From: an uncultured Bacteroidales bacterium
GTDB taxonomy: Bacteria > Bacteroidota > Bacteroidia > Bacteroidales > F082
Reading direction: 5' to 3'
Length of the DNA stretch: 14,000 nucleotides
Assembly (NCBI GenBank): GCA_937884015.1
Contig: CALGBV010000260.1
Location: 1-14,000, forward strand
Shown here: positions 1 to 6,003 of the stretch, piece by piece
Layout: every line of letters starts with the position of its first letter
Position numbering within the stretch: position 1 is the stretch's first letter
Program-made: the position numbers and the translations under genes
The notes under the pieces: generated by a model
Seen by the model: only the letters and a program-made list of their open reading frames with translations
Databases searched by the model: none
Told to the model about the DNA's origin: nothing

Positions 1-2
1 AG

Positions 3-161
3 GCAGGATTGAATGTTGCTGCCGTTTTGGATGCGAATGATTTCGCCACCAACGACTTGGTGGATGCCATGGCGCACCAGTCGTCCATTTGGAAATGGTT
101 TGTGCTGATAGCATTGTTGGCACTTTTGGGCGAAGTGATGGTGCTGAGGTTGTGGAAATAG
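3..161 (+). CDS. C-terminal tail of a membrane-anchored protein (partial)
   Basis: The reading frame enters from the left edge and ends at TAG 159-161, giving about 52 residues. The tail has a soluble stretch (AGLNVAAVLDANDFATNDLV), then a single hydrophobic segment (FVLIALLALLGEVMVL) bracketed by WKW and the basic end RLWK. A last helix of the form WKxFxxxALxxLxxEixxLRxWK at the extreme C-terminus is what I recall from large Bacteroidetes membrane proteins with an N-terminal BatA double-helix domain and a vWA-like region. With only the tail visible, that family name is a guess; the C-terminal membrane anchor is what is seen. No hairpin terminator is evident after the stop, only a T-rich run (162-176). 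Confidence 0.6.
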   Translation, partial: AGLNVAAVLDANDFATNDLVDAMAHQSSIWKWFVLIALLALLGEVMVLRLWK

Positions 162-384
162 GTTTTTTTTGTTTTGTAGTCCGTTGCATCGACTTCATCA
201 CATCTTTTGAGAAGGGACCGGCAAACTGATTTGTGGTTCATTGAGCCTGTCGAAATGAGTAGATTTAATTTGTAGTATATTTCAGACTGTATATTTAACC
301 TGAAAGTTCTCAGTGAAATAAAAAGCAGCTTCATAGAATTGTTTTTCTGAAATTATTTACTTTTGCAATGAAATTACGTATTCT
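162..384. other. Intergenic region with a possible dispersed-repeat fragment
   Basis: This 223-nt gap holds no convincing ORF. It starts with a T-rich run after the upstream stop. At 235-255 it contains GGTTCATTGAGCCTGTCGAA, which resembles one arm of short extragenic repeats (TTCGACAGGCTCAATGAACC type) that recur in many bacterial genomes. No second arm is present nearby, so it would be a remnant. A weak 6-bp inverted repeat (TTTCAG 280-285, CTGAAA 300-305) has a 14-nt loop and is probably chance. The right end holds the promoter of the next gene. Confidence 0.4.
338..365 (+). promoter_or_regulatory. Bacteroidetes-type promoter of the unknown membrane protein gene
   Basis: The -7 box TACTTTTG (358-365) matches TAnnTTTG exactly. 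An ATTG at 338-341, 20 nt upstream start to start, fits a degenerate -33 element (TTTG). Transcription would start near 372, leaving a leader of about 13 nt before the ATG at 385. Confidence 0.55.
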
Positions 385-999
385 ATGAATCAACGTGTTT
401 ATAATATTGTCAATGTCGTTTCGATTGTGCTGATAGCTGTCTTGTTTTTTATGCTTTGCATAACTTCGTCTCATACATTGTCTTCTATATTGGTGATTTT
501 GATGTTTCTTGTTTTTGTGTTCAGAAAGATTTTGTCTCGTTTTTCTGAACGCAATAATCGTAAATACTCAATTGTCGAGTCACGGCAATATGGCGACAGA
601 ATCATCAGAATTAAGGGATTGAATGATGAACAATGCAAGGACTTTTTGGGAAAGCACATGCCTGTGTATGATGAAATGGAGGAATATGCCGGCTGGAAGC
701 CCGAAGGGAAGGTTGATGATGGCATTGTTTATTTTTTGTATCCTTCAGTGGTCAGTTTTTCTGATTTGTGCATCATTTATGCCTATGTGATAGGATACGA
801 CATCGAATCTGAACGTGAAAGCATTGAGATGACCGGATGGTATCCTATGGTTGAAGGCCATTCCGAAAAACAGGAGATTCCTTTCAGCAATAAGACTTTG
901 ATGTTGTTCCGGACTGAGTATTGCGATCATGAAGATTTCGTGCATTTTGTTACGGAATACAATCATGTCTATAAATGGAACTGGCTTTTGACTTGCTGA
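385..999 (+). CDS. Unknown membrane protein, probably frameshifted near its 3' end
   Basis: I do not recognise this 204-residue protein. Residues 8-30 and about 32-46 form two hydrophobic segments (hairpin or two helices), followed by a basic stretch (RKILSRFSERNNRK) and a soluble, probably cytoplasmic domain rich in aromatic and acidic residues with several cysteines (IKGLNDEQCKDFLGKHMP, EEYAGWKPEGKV, SLCIIYAYVIGYD-like region). The end looks wrong: the frame closes with ...YNHVYKWNWLLTC. A -1 shift at the AAA of TATAAATGG instead gives ...YNHVYK-MELAFDLLTEVKNEQV and onward to a stop at 1068-1070, a far more protein-like C-terminus. Loss of one A from an original AAAA run would explain this. 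The intact gene would then be 385-1070, about 228 residues. It may be a lineage-specific or immunity-type protein, but nothing proves that. Confidence 0.7.
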   Translation: MNQRVYNIVNVVSIVLIAVLFFMLCITSSHTLSSILVILMFLVFVFRKILSRFSERNNRKYSIVESRQYGDRIIRIKGLNDEQCKDFLGKHMPVYDEMEEYAGWKPEGKVDDGIVYFLYPSVVSFSDLCIIYAYVIGYDIESERESIEMTGWYPMVEGHSEKQEIPFSNKTLMLFRTEYCDHEDFVHFVTEYNHVYKWNWLLTC

Positions 1000-1070
1000 C
1001 CGAAGTAAAAAATGAACAGGTGGCCTATGAACCGATGCCGGATTGGAATACTTTAGCTTCTGAAATTTGA
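975..1070 (+). pseudogene. Out-of-frame C-terminal remnant of the preceding gene
   Basis: This 31-codon stretch starts at ATG 975 and ends at TGA 1068-1070. It reads MELAFDLLTEVKNEQVAYEP followed by MPDWNTLASEI, with coding-like composition and a plausible C-terminus. It overlaps the last 25 nt of the preceding frame, displaced by -1. I read it as the true end of that gene, separated by a one-base indel. An independent small ORF overlapping the upstream stop is possible but less likely. Confidence 0.5.
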
Positions 1071-1120
1071 CAGGAACTAAGAATGCAATTTAACTGAATA
1101 TCAATAGTAATATATCAACA

Positions 1121-1849
1121 ATGAACACAATTGAAATCGAAAGCCGCTGCAAGGCGAAGGAAACTGAACTGCTGAACCGTTGTTTCGGTAATATAAAGAA
1201 GGAAAACATAGAGGAACTGCCCGAAACCATAGGTAACTATAGCAAAGGCTTGCCGCAACAGTTGGAAACGGAATACCGCGATTATCTTTGGGCAATGTGG
1301 AAAGAGTTGGCTCCTGATGACCCGCGCACCATGGAACAGCTTTTCGACAAGCGCGACCGTGACCAGCGTGCAGCGGAAGCAAAGCGCGACGAGGTAGAAA
1401 ACGCATACCGTGAGGCTGAACGCTACACGATGGGGGAGCGCCTCACGAAGACCAACTACAAAGACGTGGCGTATTTCAAAACCATGCTGAAAGAGTACTC
1501 TGAATTGCTGCTACTCAGCTTGCGCTGCGATTTCATCGAGGATGTGGCAAAACTGAAAGGCAATTCGGGCACCACTTACCAGCCTCATGCCATGGACCTT
1601 TCCGATGTGCAGCTGCCTGCCGACATCATGCAGCTGGCCGAGCGTATCGCCGAAAATGTGCATGACACTTGGGCCGAACAGCGCATCGCCCAAGGCTGGA
1701 CCTATGGCCCTGCCCGCGATGACGAAAATCGGCAGACACCATGCCTCGTCCCTTACGCTGAACTGCCCGAAAGTGAAAAGGAATACGACAGGAACACCGC
1801 CATCAGCACCTTGAAGATGGTGTATAAATTAGGCCATCAGATTGTGTGA
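1121..1849 (+). CDS. RyR-domain protein
   Basis: This is a 242-residue soluble protein with no signal peptide. Residues about 160-241 match the RyR domain (repeat unit first described in ryanodine receptors, also present in bacteria): LAERIAENVHDTWAEQRIAQ, then GWTYGPARDDENRQTPCLVP, then YAELPESEKEYDRNTAISTL and KMVYKLGHQI. The hallmark residues W, GWxYGxxRDD, P.LVPY, LPxxEKxYDR and the terminal LGxxI are all present. The N-terminal 150 residues are predicted helical and highly charged (KRDRDQRAAEAKRDEVENAY) with no family I recognise. Bacterial RyR domains have no established biochemical role; a ligand-binding or adaptor function is inference. ATG 1121 is chosen because the region just upstream (1071-1120) is AT-rich and non-coding. 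No clear TAnnTTTG box lies close upstream, so it may be co-transcribed with the 385 gene. It converges on the TerB-like gene. Confidence 0.88.
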   Translation: MNTIEIESRCKAKETELLNRCFGNIKKENIEELPETIGNYSKGLPQQLETEYRDYLWAMWKELAPDDPRTMEQLFDKRDRDQRAAEAKRDEVENAYREAERYTMGERLTKTNYKDVAYFKTMLKEYSELLLLSLRCDFIEDVAKLKGNSGTTYQPHAMDLSDVQLPADIMQLAERIAENVHDTWAEQRIAQGWTYGPARDDENRQTPCLVPYAELPESEKEYDRNTAISTLKMVYKLGHQIV

Positions 1850-1865
1850 ATCGGATGGCCTAATT
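1827..1865. terminator. Hairpin between convergent genes, likely bidirectional terminator
   Basis: AATTAGGCCATC (1827-1838) pairs perfectly with GATGGCCTAATT (1854-1865), 12 bp. Inside the loop, GATT (1840-1843) can also pair with AATC (1849-1852) around GTGTG. The stop codon of the RyR gene (1847-1849) lies in the loop, so the left arm is coding. Neither side has a strong T tract, so this is a non-canonical or attenuated terminator serving both the RyR gene and the convergent TerB-like gene. Confidence 0.65.
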
Positions 1866-1912
1866 ATGAGTAGATGATTTCTGTCTCTTATGCTTTAGTG
1901 CTTATCAGATTA

Positions 1913-2233
1913 TCAGAGAATCTTTTCAAGCATCTGAGGCAGATAGTGTTCGAAACCGACCACTTTGTCGTCAGCATTGATGAAAGCCATGATTTCGTCC
2001 ATGAGTGCCTTGCGGTCTTCTGGCGTGGCGGCATATTTGTCTTTGTGCGTTTTGATGCATGACAAAACCTCAATGTCGTTCATCTTCATGAACATCTTGT
2101 AAATCTTTTGATAAGTGGCGGAATCGGTCTTTTCCAGCATCACGCCCACTTCATCGGCCCCGATGTTTCCATCGCAGTTGGCGGCATAAAGCATCGCCAA
2201 CACCTGAAATTCTTTCTTGCTTAACTCTTCCAT
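1913..2233 (-). CDS. TerB-like small helical protein
   Basis: This is a 106-residue, probably all-helical cytoplasmic protein. Two acidic pseudo-repeats match the pattern of TerB-type domains: CDGNIGADEVGVMLEK (residues about 20-35) and INADDKVVGFEHYLPQMLEK (about 85-104). Each has an acidic D-G/D-x turn followed seven to eight residues later by a helix starting with E. TerB-family domains are linked to tellurite and stress-response systems and are thought to bind metal ions; what this copy does is unknown. The length is shorter than classical TerB (about 140-150). The gene has its own promoter, divergent from parC, and converges on the RyR gene. The TerB assignment rests on motif reading only. 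Confidence 0.72.
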   Translation of the reverse strand: MEELSKKEFQVLAMLYAANCDGNIGADEVGVMLEKTDSATYQKIYKMFMKMNDIEVLSCIKTHKDKYAATPEDRKALMDEIMAFINADDKVVGFEHYLPQMLEKIL

Positions 2234-2297
2234 ATTCTGATATTTAATGATTGTTATTTCAATTTCAGACCTTGATTTTTCTATTGAAAGGAAAATG

Positions 2298-2305
2298 CAA
2301 ATATA
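2298..2305 (-). promoter_or_regulatory. -7 box for the TerB-like gene
   Basis: On the minus strand, 2305 down to 2298 reads TATATTTG, an exact TAnnTTTG, followed by CA. A GTTG at 2327-2324 could serve as the -33 element. The leader to the ATG at 2233 would be about 57 nt. It is back-to-back with the parC promoter, with less than 35 bp between the two -7 boxes. Confidence 0.55.
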
Positions 2306-2337
2306 TGGCTTTTTCTATTTCACCAACAATATTTTCC

Positions 2338-2345
2338 TATCTTTG
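2338..2345 (+). promoter_or_regulatory. -7 box for parC
   Basis: TATCTTTG matches TAnnTTTG exactly and is followed by CA. The 14-mer TTCCTATCTTTGCA (2334-2347) recurs identically in front of arcC (5941-5954). Transcription should start near 2352, about 33 nt before the parC ATG at 2385. No good TTTG is seen at -33. Confidence 0.6.
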
Positions 2346-2384
2346 CACCTTTAAACCTATTTTACGGCAAAAACAGGAGATTTT

Positions 2385-3404
2385 ATGGATATTGAAGATA
2401 ACGAAGAATTGGAAAATGGCGGTGAAGGTGCCGTTCAGGATGCTGACAGTCAGGAAAAAGAGTTTCGTGTGGTTCCCATCAAGGGGATGTTCGAGAACTG
2501 GTTCCTTGATTATGCCTCGTATGTCATCCTGGAGCGTGCCGTGCCAGCCATCGAGGATGGCTTGAAGCCCGTGCAGCGCCGTATCCTCCATTCGATGGAC
2601 GAATTGGACGATGGTCGTTTCAACAAGGTGGCCAACATTGTGGGTAACACCATGAAATACCACCCTCACGGCGATGCTTCCATTGGCGATGCCTTGGTGC
2701 AACTCGCTCAGAAAGACCTGCTTATCGATATGCAGGGTAATTTCGGCAATATCCTCACGGGAGACGATGCTGCTGCTCCGCGTTATATCGAAGCACGCCT
2801 GTCGAAATTCGCTAAAGAGGTGGTTTTCAATCATAAGACTACCGATTGGACACGCTCCTACGATAACCGAAATGCCGAACCTGTTTCGCTTCCTGTCAAG
2901 TTTCCGCTGCTTTTGGCGCAAGGCACTGAAGGCATTGCCGTGGGCTTGGCTTCGAAATTTTTGCCGCACAATTTCAACGAACTGATTGATGCCTCCATAG
3001 CCTACCTCAAGGATGAGCCTTTCGTGCTTTATCCCGATTTCCCGACGGGCGGCCTGATGGATGTCACCAACTATAACGACGGACTGCGTGGCGGTCGCGT
3101 CAGAATACGTGCCCGCATTTCGCAATTGGATAAGAAAACGTTGGTAATCAACGAAATTCCATACGGAACGACGACAGGCAGCGTGATCGACAGCATTGTG
3201 AAAGGCAATGATAAGGGCAAAATCAAGATTAAGAAAATCGACGACAATACGGCCGAAAACTGCGAAATCGTCATCTATCTGAATCCTGGTGTTTCGCCTG
3301 ACCAGACCATCGATGCGCTGTATGCTTTCACCGATTGCGAGGTTTCGGTTTCGGCGTTTCGGAAATCCTGCGTCTCAGCACCGACCGCACCATGGAACTG
3401 CTGA
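2385..3404 (+). CDS. parC: DNA topoisomerase IV subunit A, N-terminal fragment
   Basis: ParC is the breakage-reunion subunit of topoisomerase IV, which decatenates daughter chromosomes with ParE. This frame encodes the winged-helix, tower and active-site part. PIKGMFENWFLDYASYVILE (31-50) opens the catalytic domain. RAVPAIEDGLKPVQRRIL follows. The quinolone-pocket motif is HPHGDASIGDAL (93-104), with Ala98 where E. coli ParC has Ser80 and Asp102 for Glu84. APRYIEARLSKF carries the catalytic Tyr134. The acidic N-terminal 25 residues are a local extension. Homology continues to DALYAFTDCEVSVS (about residue 323). The frame then reads nonsense (AFRKSCVSAPTAPWNC) to a TGA at 3402-3404, while the real sequence resumes in another frame. 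This fragment alone would lack the rest of the tower and the C-terminal domain. Confidence 0.93.
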   Translation: MDIEDNEELENGGEGAVQDADSQEKEFRVVPIKGMFENWFLDYASYVILERAVPAIEDGLKPVQRRILHSMDELDDGRFNKVANIVGNTMKYHPHGDASIGDALVQLAQKDLLIDMQGNFGNILTGDDAAAPRYIEARLSKFAKEVVFNHKTTDWTRSYDNRNAEPVSLPVKFPLLLAQGTEGIAVGLASKFLPHNFNELIDASIAYLKDEPFVLYPDFPTGGLMDVTNYNDGLRGGRVRIRARISQLDKKTLVINEIPYGTTTGSVIDSIVKGNDKGKIKIKKIDDNTAENCEIVIYLNPGVSPDQTIDALYAFTDCEVSVSAFRKSCVSAPTAPWNC

Positions 3405-5077
3405 GTTTGGAACTTTGCATTCTGATAGGCGAACTGGAAGACAGCTGGCACTGGATTTCGCTGGAAAAGATTTTTTTCGAGAAAGGTATCTATAAGGAGT
3501 TGGAAAAGAAAGATTACGAAACTTGGGAAGACCAACTCACTGGCATTGAGCGTCGTTTTGACCCTTACCGCAAATTGCTGAAACGCGATGTGACGCGCGA
3601 TGATGTGGAGAAACTCTGCGAAAAGCCGGTCCGAAAGATTTCGAAGTTCGACCTCAAGAAAGCCGATGAGCAGTTGGCCGACATCGAGAGCCGCATGGAG
3701 GAAGCCAAATACAACCTCGACCATATCGTCGACTATACCATCGATTATCTCCTGCACATCAAGGAGAAATATGGCAAGGGCCGTGAACGCAAAACCGAAA
3801 TCCGCAATTTCGACAACATTTCGGCTGCTGCCGTGGCTGCCAACAACGAAAAACTTTACGTCAACAAGGAAGATGGTTTCGTTTGTACGGGCGATGGATT
3901 GAAACGTGAAAAGGAAAAGGAAAAATACGAATTTGTCAGTGATTGCTCTGATATTGACGATATTATCGTGTTCCGCGAAAACGGCACTTACCTTGTCACG
4001 AAATTGCAGCCCAAGCTGTTTGTGGGTCAGAAAGTGATTCATGTCGGCGTGTTCCATAAAAACGATGACCGAATGACCTACAACGCGGTGTATCGTGACG
4101 GCAAGAGCGGTCCGTATTTCGTGAAACGCTTCTCGGTGACGGGCGTCACACGCGATAAGGAATACGACCTCACGCAAGGCAAGCCGAACTCAAAGGTGAT
4201 GTATTTCTCGGCCAATCCGAATGGCGAGGCGGAAGTGATTAAGGTGGTGATTAAGCTGATGAATCAGAAAACTAAAGTCACAGATTATAGCTTCGCTGAC
4301 TTGGCTGTGAAGGGTAGGGGAAGCCGCGGCAACCTGCTCACCAAATATGGCATCAAGGAGATTTCGAAGCGCGAAGACGGTGTCTCGACCTTGACGGCAC
4401 GCGACATTTGGTATGATGACACGGTGCGCCGCCTCAATGCCGACAAGCGCGGCAAATACATTGGCGCCTTCGAGGGCGATGACCGCATTTTGCAGATTTG
4501 CGCCAACGGCGATTTCAAGCTCTGCGGCTTCGACCTCAGCACGCATTTCGACGATGACCTGATTGACATCCGCAAGTTCGACCCCGAAGAAATCTTCTCC
4601 GTCGTTTACATTGAGGGCGAAACGCAAAAGATGTATCTTAAGCGTTTCTGCATCGAAAACGAGACTAAACTCAACCAGCGCATTTCGTTTATCGGAGAAA
4701 ATGAAAACGCCAAATATCTCGATATGTCGACTGACATCATTCCGCGCCTGCTGCTCAGTTACAAGGTGAGCGAGGCGGGTAACAGTTTCCCCGACGATGA
4801 AATCAACGTGGAAGAGTTTATCGGCATAAAGAGCTATAAGGCGAAAGGCAAACGCTTGTCGACGCGAGAGATAGAAAGTTTCTCGTGGCTGGAGCCGATT
4901 GAACCCGAAACGCCTGATGATGAACCTGAAAGCAATGATGAAGGCGATGAGCCGGAAACCCGGGAAACGGAAGCACCGGTTGTCAATCCGGCAGATGTGC
5001 CTCTGGAAATCAACGGCACCCTTGACGATGACCGCAAGTCGGGCGATGGCGAACAGATGGAATTGAATTTGTTTTGA
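3335..5077 (+). CDS. parC: DNA topoisomerase IV subunit A, C-terminal fragment
   Basis: ParC homology resumes at GVSEILRLSTDRT (from 3353) and runs to the stop at 5075-5077. It covers the rest of the tower and coiled coil (LEDSWHWISLEKIFFEKGIY, KISKFDLKKADEQLADIESR, YNLDHIVDYTIDYLLHIKEK) and then YGKGRERKTEIRNFD. The C-terminal beta-pinwheel follows: KLYVNKEDGFV, CSDIDDIIVFRENG, VYRDGKSGPYFVKRFSVTGV, TRDKEYDLTQG, YFSANPNGEAEV and the degenerate GyrA-box-like GRGSRGN. The tail is acidic (PETPDDEPESNDEGDEPETR) and ends EQMELNLF. TTG 3335 is only the formal start of the open frame; ATG 3392 is the first ATG. Neither is likely to be a native start. Joined to the upstream fragment plus the missing segment, the protein would be about 910 residues, normal for the phylum. 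Confidence 0.92.
   Translation: MRGFGFGVSEILRLSTDRTMELLSLELCILIGELEDSWHWISLEKIFFEKGIYKELEKKDYETWEDQLTGIERRFDPYRKLLKRDVTRDDVEKLCEKPVRKISKFDLKKADEQLADIESRMEEAKYNLDHIVDYTIDYLLHIKEKYGKGRERKTEIRNFDNISAAAVAANNEKLYVNKEDGFVCTGDGLKREKEKEKYEFVSDCSDIDDIIVFRENGTYLVTKLQPKLFVGQKVIHVGVFHKNDDRMTYNAVYRDGKSGPYFVKRFSVTGVTRDKEYDLTQGKPNSKVMYFSANPNGEAEVIKVVIKLMNQKTKVTDYSFADLAVKGRGSRGNLLTKYGIKEISKREDGVSTLTARDIWYDDTVRRLNADKRGKYIGAFEGDDRILQICANGDFKLCGFDLSTHFDDDLIDIRKFDPEEIFSVVYIEGETQKMYLKRFCIENETKLNQRISFIGENENAKYLDMSTDIIPRLLLSYKVSEAGNSFPDDEINVEEFIGIKSYKAKGKRLSTREIESFSWLEPIEPETPDDEPESNDEGDEPETRETEAPVVNPADVPLEINGTLDDDRKSGDGEQMELNLF
3336..3362 (+). other. parC lesion: frameshift plus missing conserved segment
   Basis: Upstream ParC homology ends in frame at EVSVS (codons from 3339 to 3353). 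Downstream homology restarts at GVSEIL with codons from 3353. From family knowledge, Bacteroidetes ParC has about 15 residues here (SPNxCVIxxxxPxF type) before VSEIL. Those residues are absent, and the net shift corresponds to loss of 3k+1 bases, for example about 40 or 43. The junction consists of short direct repeats (GGTTTCGGTTTCGGCGTTTC), which would favour slippage deletion or assembly collapse. Confidence 0.75.
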
Positions 5078-5089
5078 TTATTCTAAAAA

Positions 5090-5869
5090 ATGAAACATAC
5101 CTTATTATATATAATGTTAGCGGCAATGCTTTTCCTCTCAAGCTGCACGATTGAAAAACGTTATGCCAAGTCGTTTATCGAGCAGAGCAAAGATGCGCAG
5201 GTGGCTGTCTATTTTCCTGAAAAAGCATCGGTTACGAATAAACTGAATGTCACACTAAACCGCTATTCCACGGTTTTGAACGGCTTCAGTCAGGATGAGT
5301 TTCTCGACATCATGTATAATGCATACGCCGAGCGTTTGCGCGATTACAACTTGAATGTTTACATTCCTGCCGACCCCGACGATGTGACCATTGACTCAGT
5401 GCATTGGCTAGTGACGCTTTCCAATATTGAGATAACGGGAGAAATCATTGAATATGAGGATTATGTGTTTTACAATTCGCATGAAAACTTCTACAAGCAC
5501 AACCTGAATGCCGTGAATGTGGCCTCGTGGTTCGAACTGAACAACGGCAATTGGCTGCCCGTGCAATATGGCGAGCACAATCTTCTGGACGGCTTCACCT
5601 CGAAAGCCGATGCAGGCTGGCTCCAAGCCTTGAATTATGATTATTCCATTGACACGCTGAAACTTGCGGATGTATATAATTACGCTGCTTATTTGGGCAA
5701 ACTTTATGCAGGTTACACTTTCGACACATTCATGAACCGATACATTTCTGACGAACTGAAAAAGCAAGATGGCGAGCCGGCGCTGTTCCTGCGTTACGAC
5801 CCTTACCGCAAGATGTATGTCTATCTTTACATGGATGATGACGATAAGTTTATTGAGATAGGCGAGTAG
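5090..5869 (+). CDS. Bacteroidales lipoprotein of unknown function
   Basis: The 259-residue product begins with a lipoprotein signal peptide (MKHTLLYIMLAAMLFLSSC, lipobox LSSC, lipidated Cys19), followed by Thr, so export to the periplasmic face of a membrane is likely. The mature part is rich in Tyr, Asn and Asp (VAVYFPEKASVTNKLNVTLN, GFSQDEFLDIMYNAYAERLR, WLVTLSNIEITGEIIEYEDY, LGKLYAGYTFDTFMNRYI) and ends with an acidic tail (YMDDDDKFIEIGE). I recognise no named domain. It starts 12 nt after the parC stop without its own promoter, so it is probably co-transcribed with parC, although a functional link is not implied. No terminator is evident in 5870-5930. Confidence 0.85.
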   Translation: MKHTLLYIMLAAMLFLSSCTIEKRYAKSFIEQSKDAQVAVYFPEKASVTNKLNVTLNRYSTVLNGFSQDEFLDIMYNAYAERLRDYNLNVYIPADPDDVTIDSVHWLVTLSNIEITGEIIEYEDYVFYNSHENFYKHNLNAVNVASWFELNNGNWLPVQYGEHNLLDGFTSKADAGWLQALNYDYSIDTLKLADVYNYAAYLGKLYAGYTFDTFMNRYISDELKKQDGEPALFLRYDPYRKMYVYLYMDDDDKFIEIGE

Positions 5870-5944
5870 GTTTTTGGAGGCCATTTTTAGTAACACTTTC
5901 TGCTTTGGTCTCAATAAAAAATATTGTCATATCCAAATAATTCC

Positions 5945-5952
5945 TATCTTTG
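5945..5952 (+). promoter_or_regulatory. -7 box for arcC
   Basis: TATCTTTG is an exact TAnnTTTG followed by CA, embedded in the same 14-mer (TTCCTATCTTTGCA, 5941-5954) seen before parC. A TTG at 5924-5926, 18 nt before the box, could be the -33 element. The expected leader is about 45 nt to the ATG at 6004. Confidence 0.65.
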
Positions 5953-6003
5953 CATTTCTTTTTTAAGGCAAAAATTATTTATTTCACTATAAATTAGATA
6001 TTT

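Noticed and set aside
280..305. Inverted repeat TTTCAG/CTGAAA after the first partial gene
   Set aside because: Only 6 bp with a 14-nt AT-rich loop and no T tract; expected by chance in AT-rich sequence.
3336..3362. Programmed ribosomal frameshifting in parC
   Set aside because: A conserved block of about 14 residues is missing at the junction, and no classic slippery heptamer with a downstream structure is seen, so a deletion or assembly error explains it better.
2337..4177. Long minus-strand open frames (2337-3125 and 3275-4177) opposite parC
   Set aside because: Both are shadows of the ParC coding frame. The break between them coincides with the parC frameshift, so they give no independent support.
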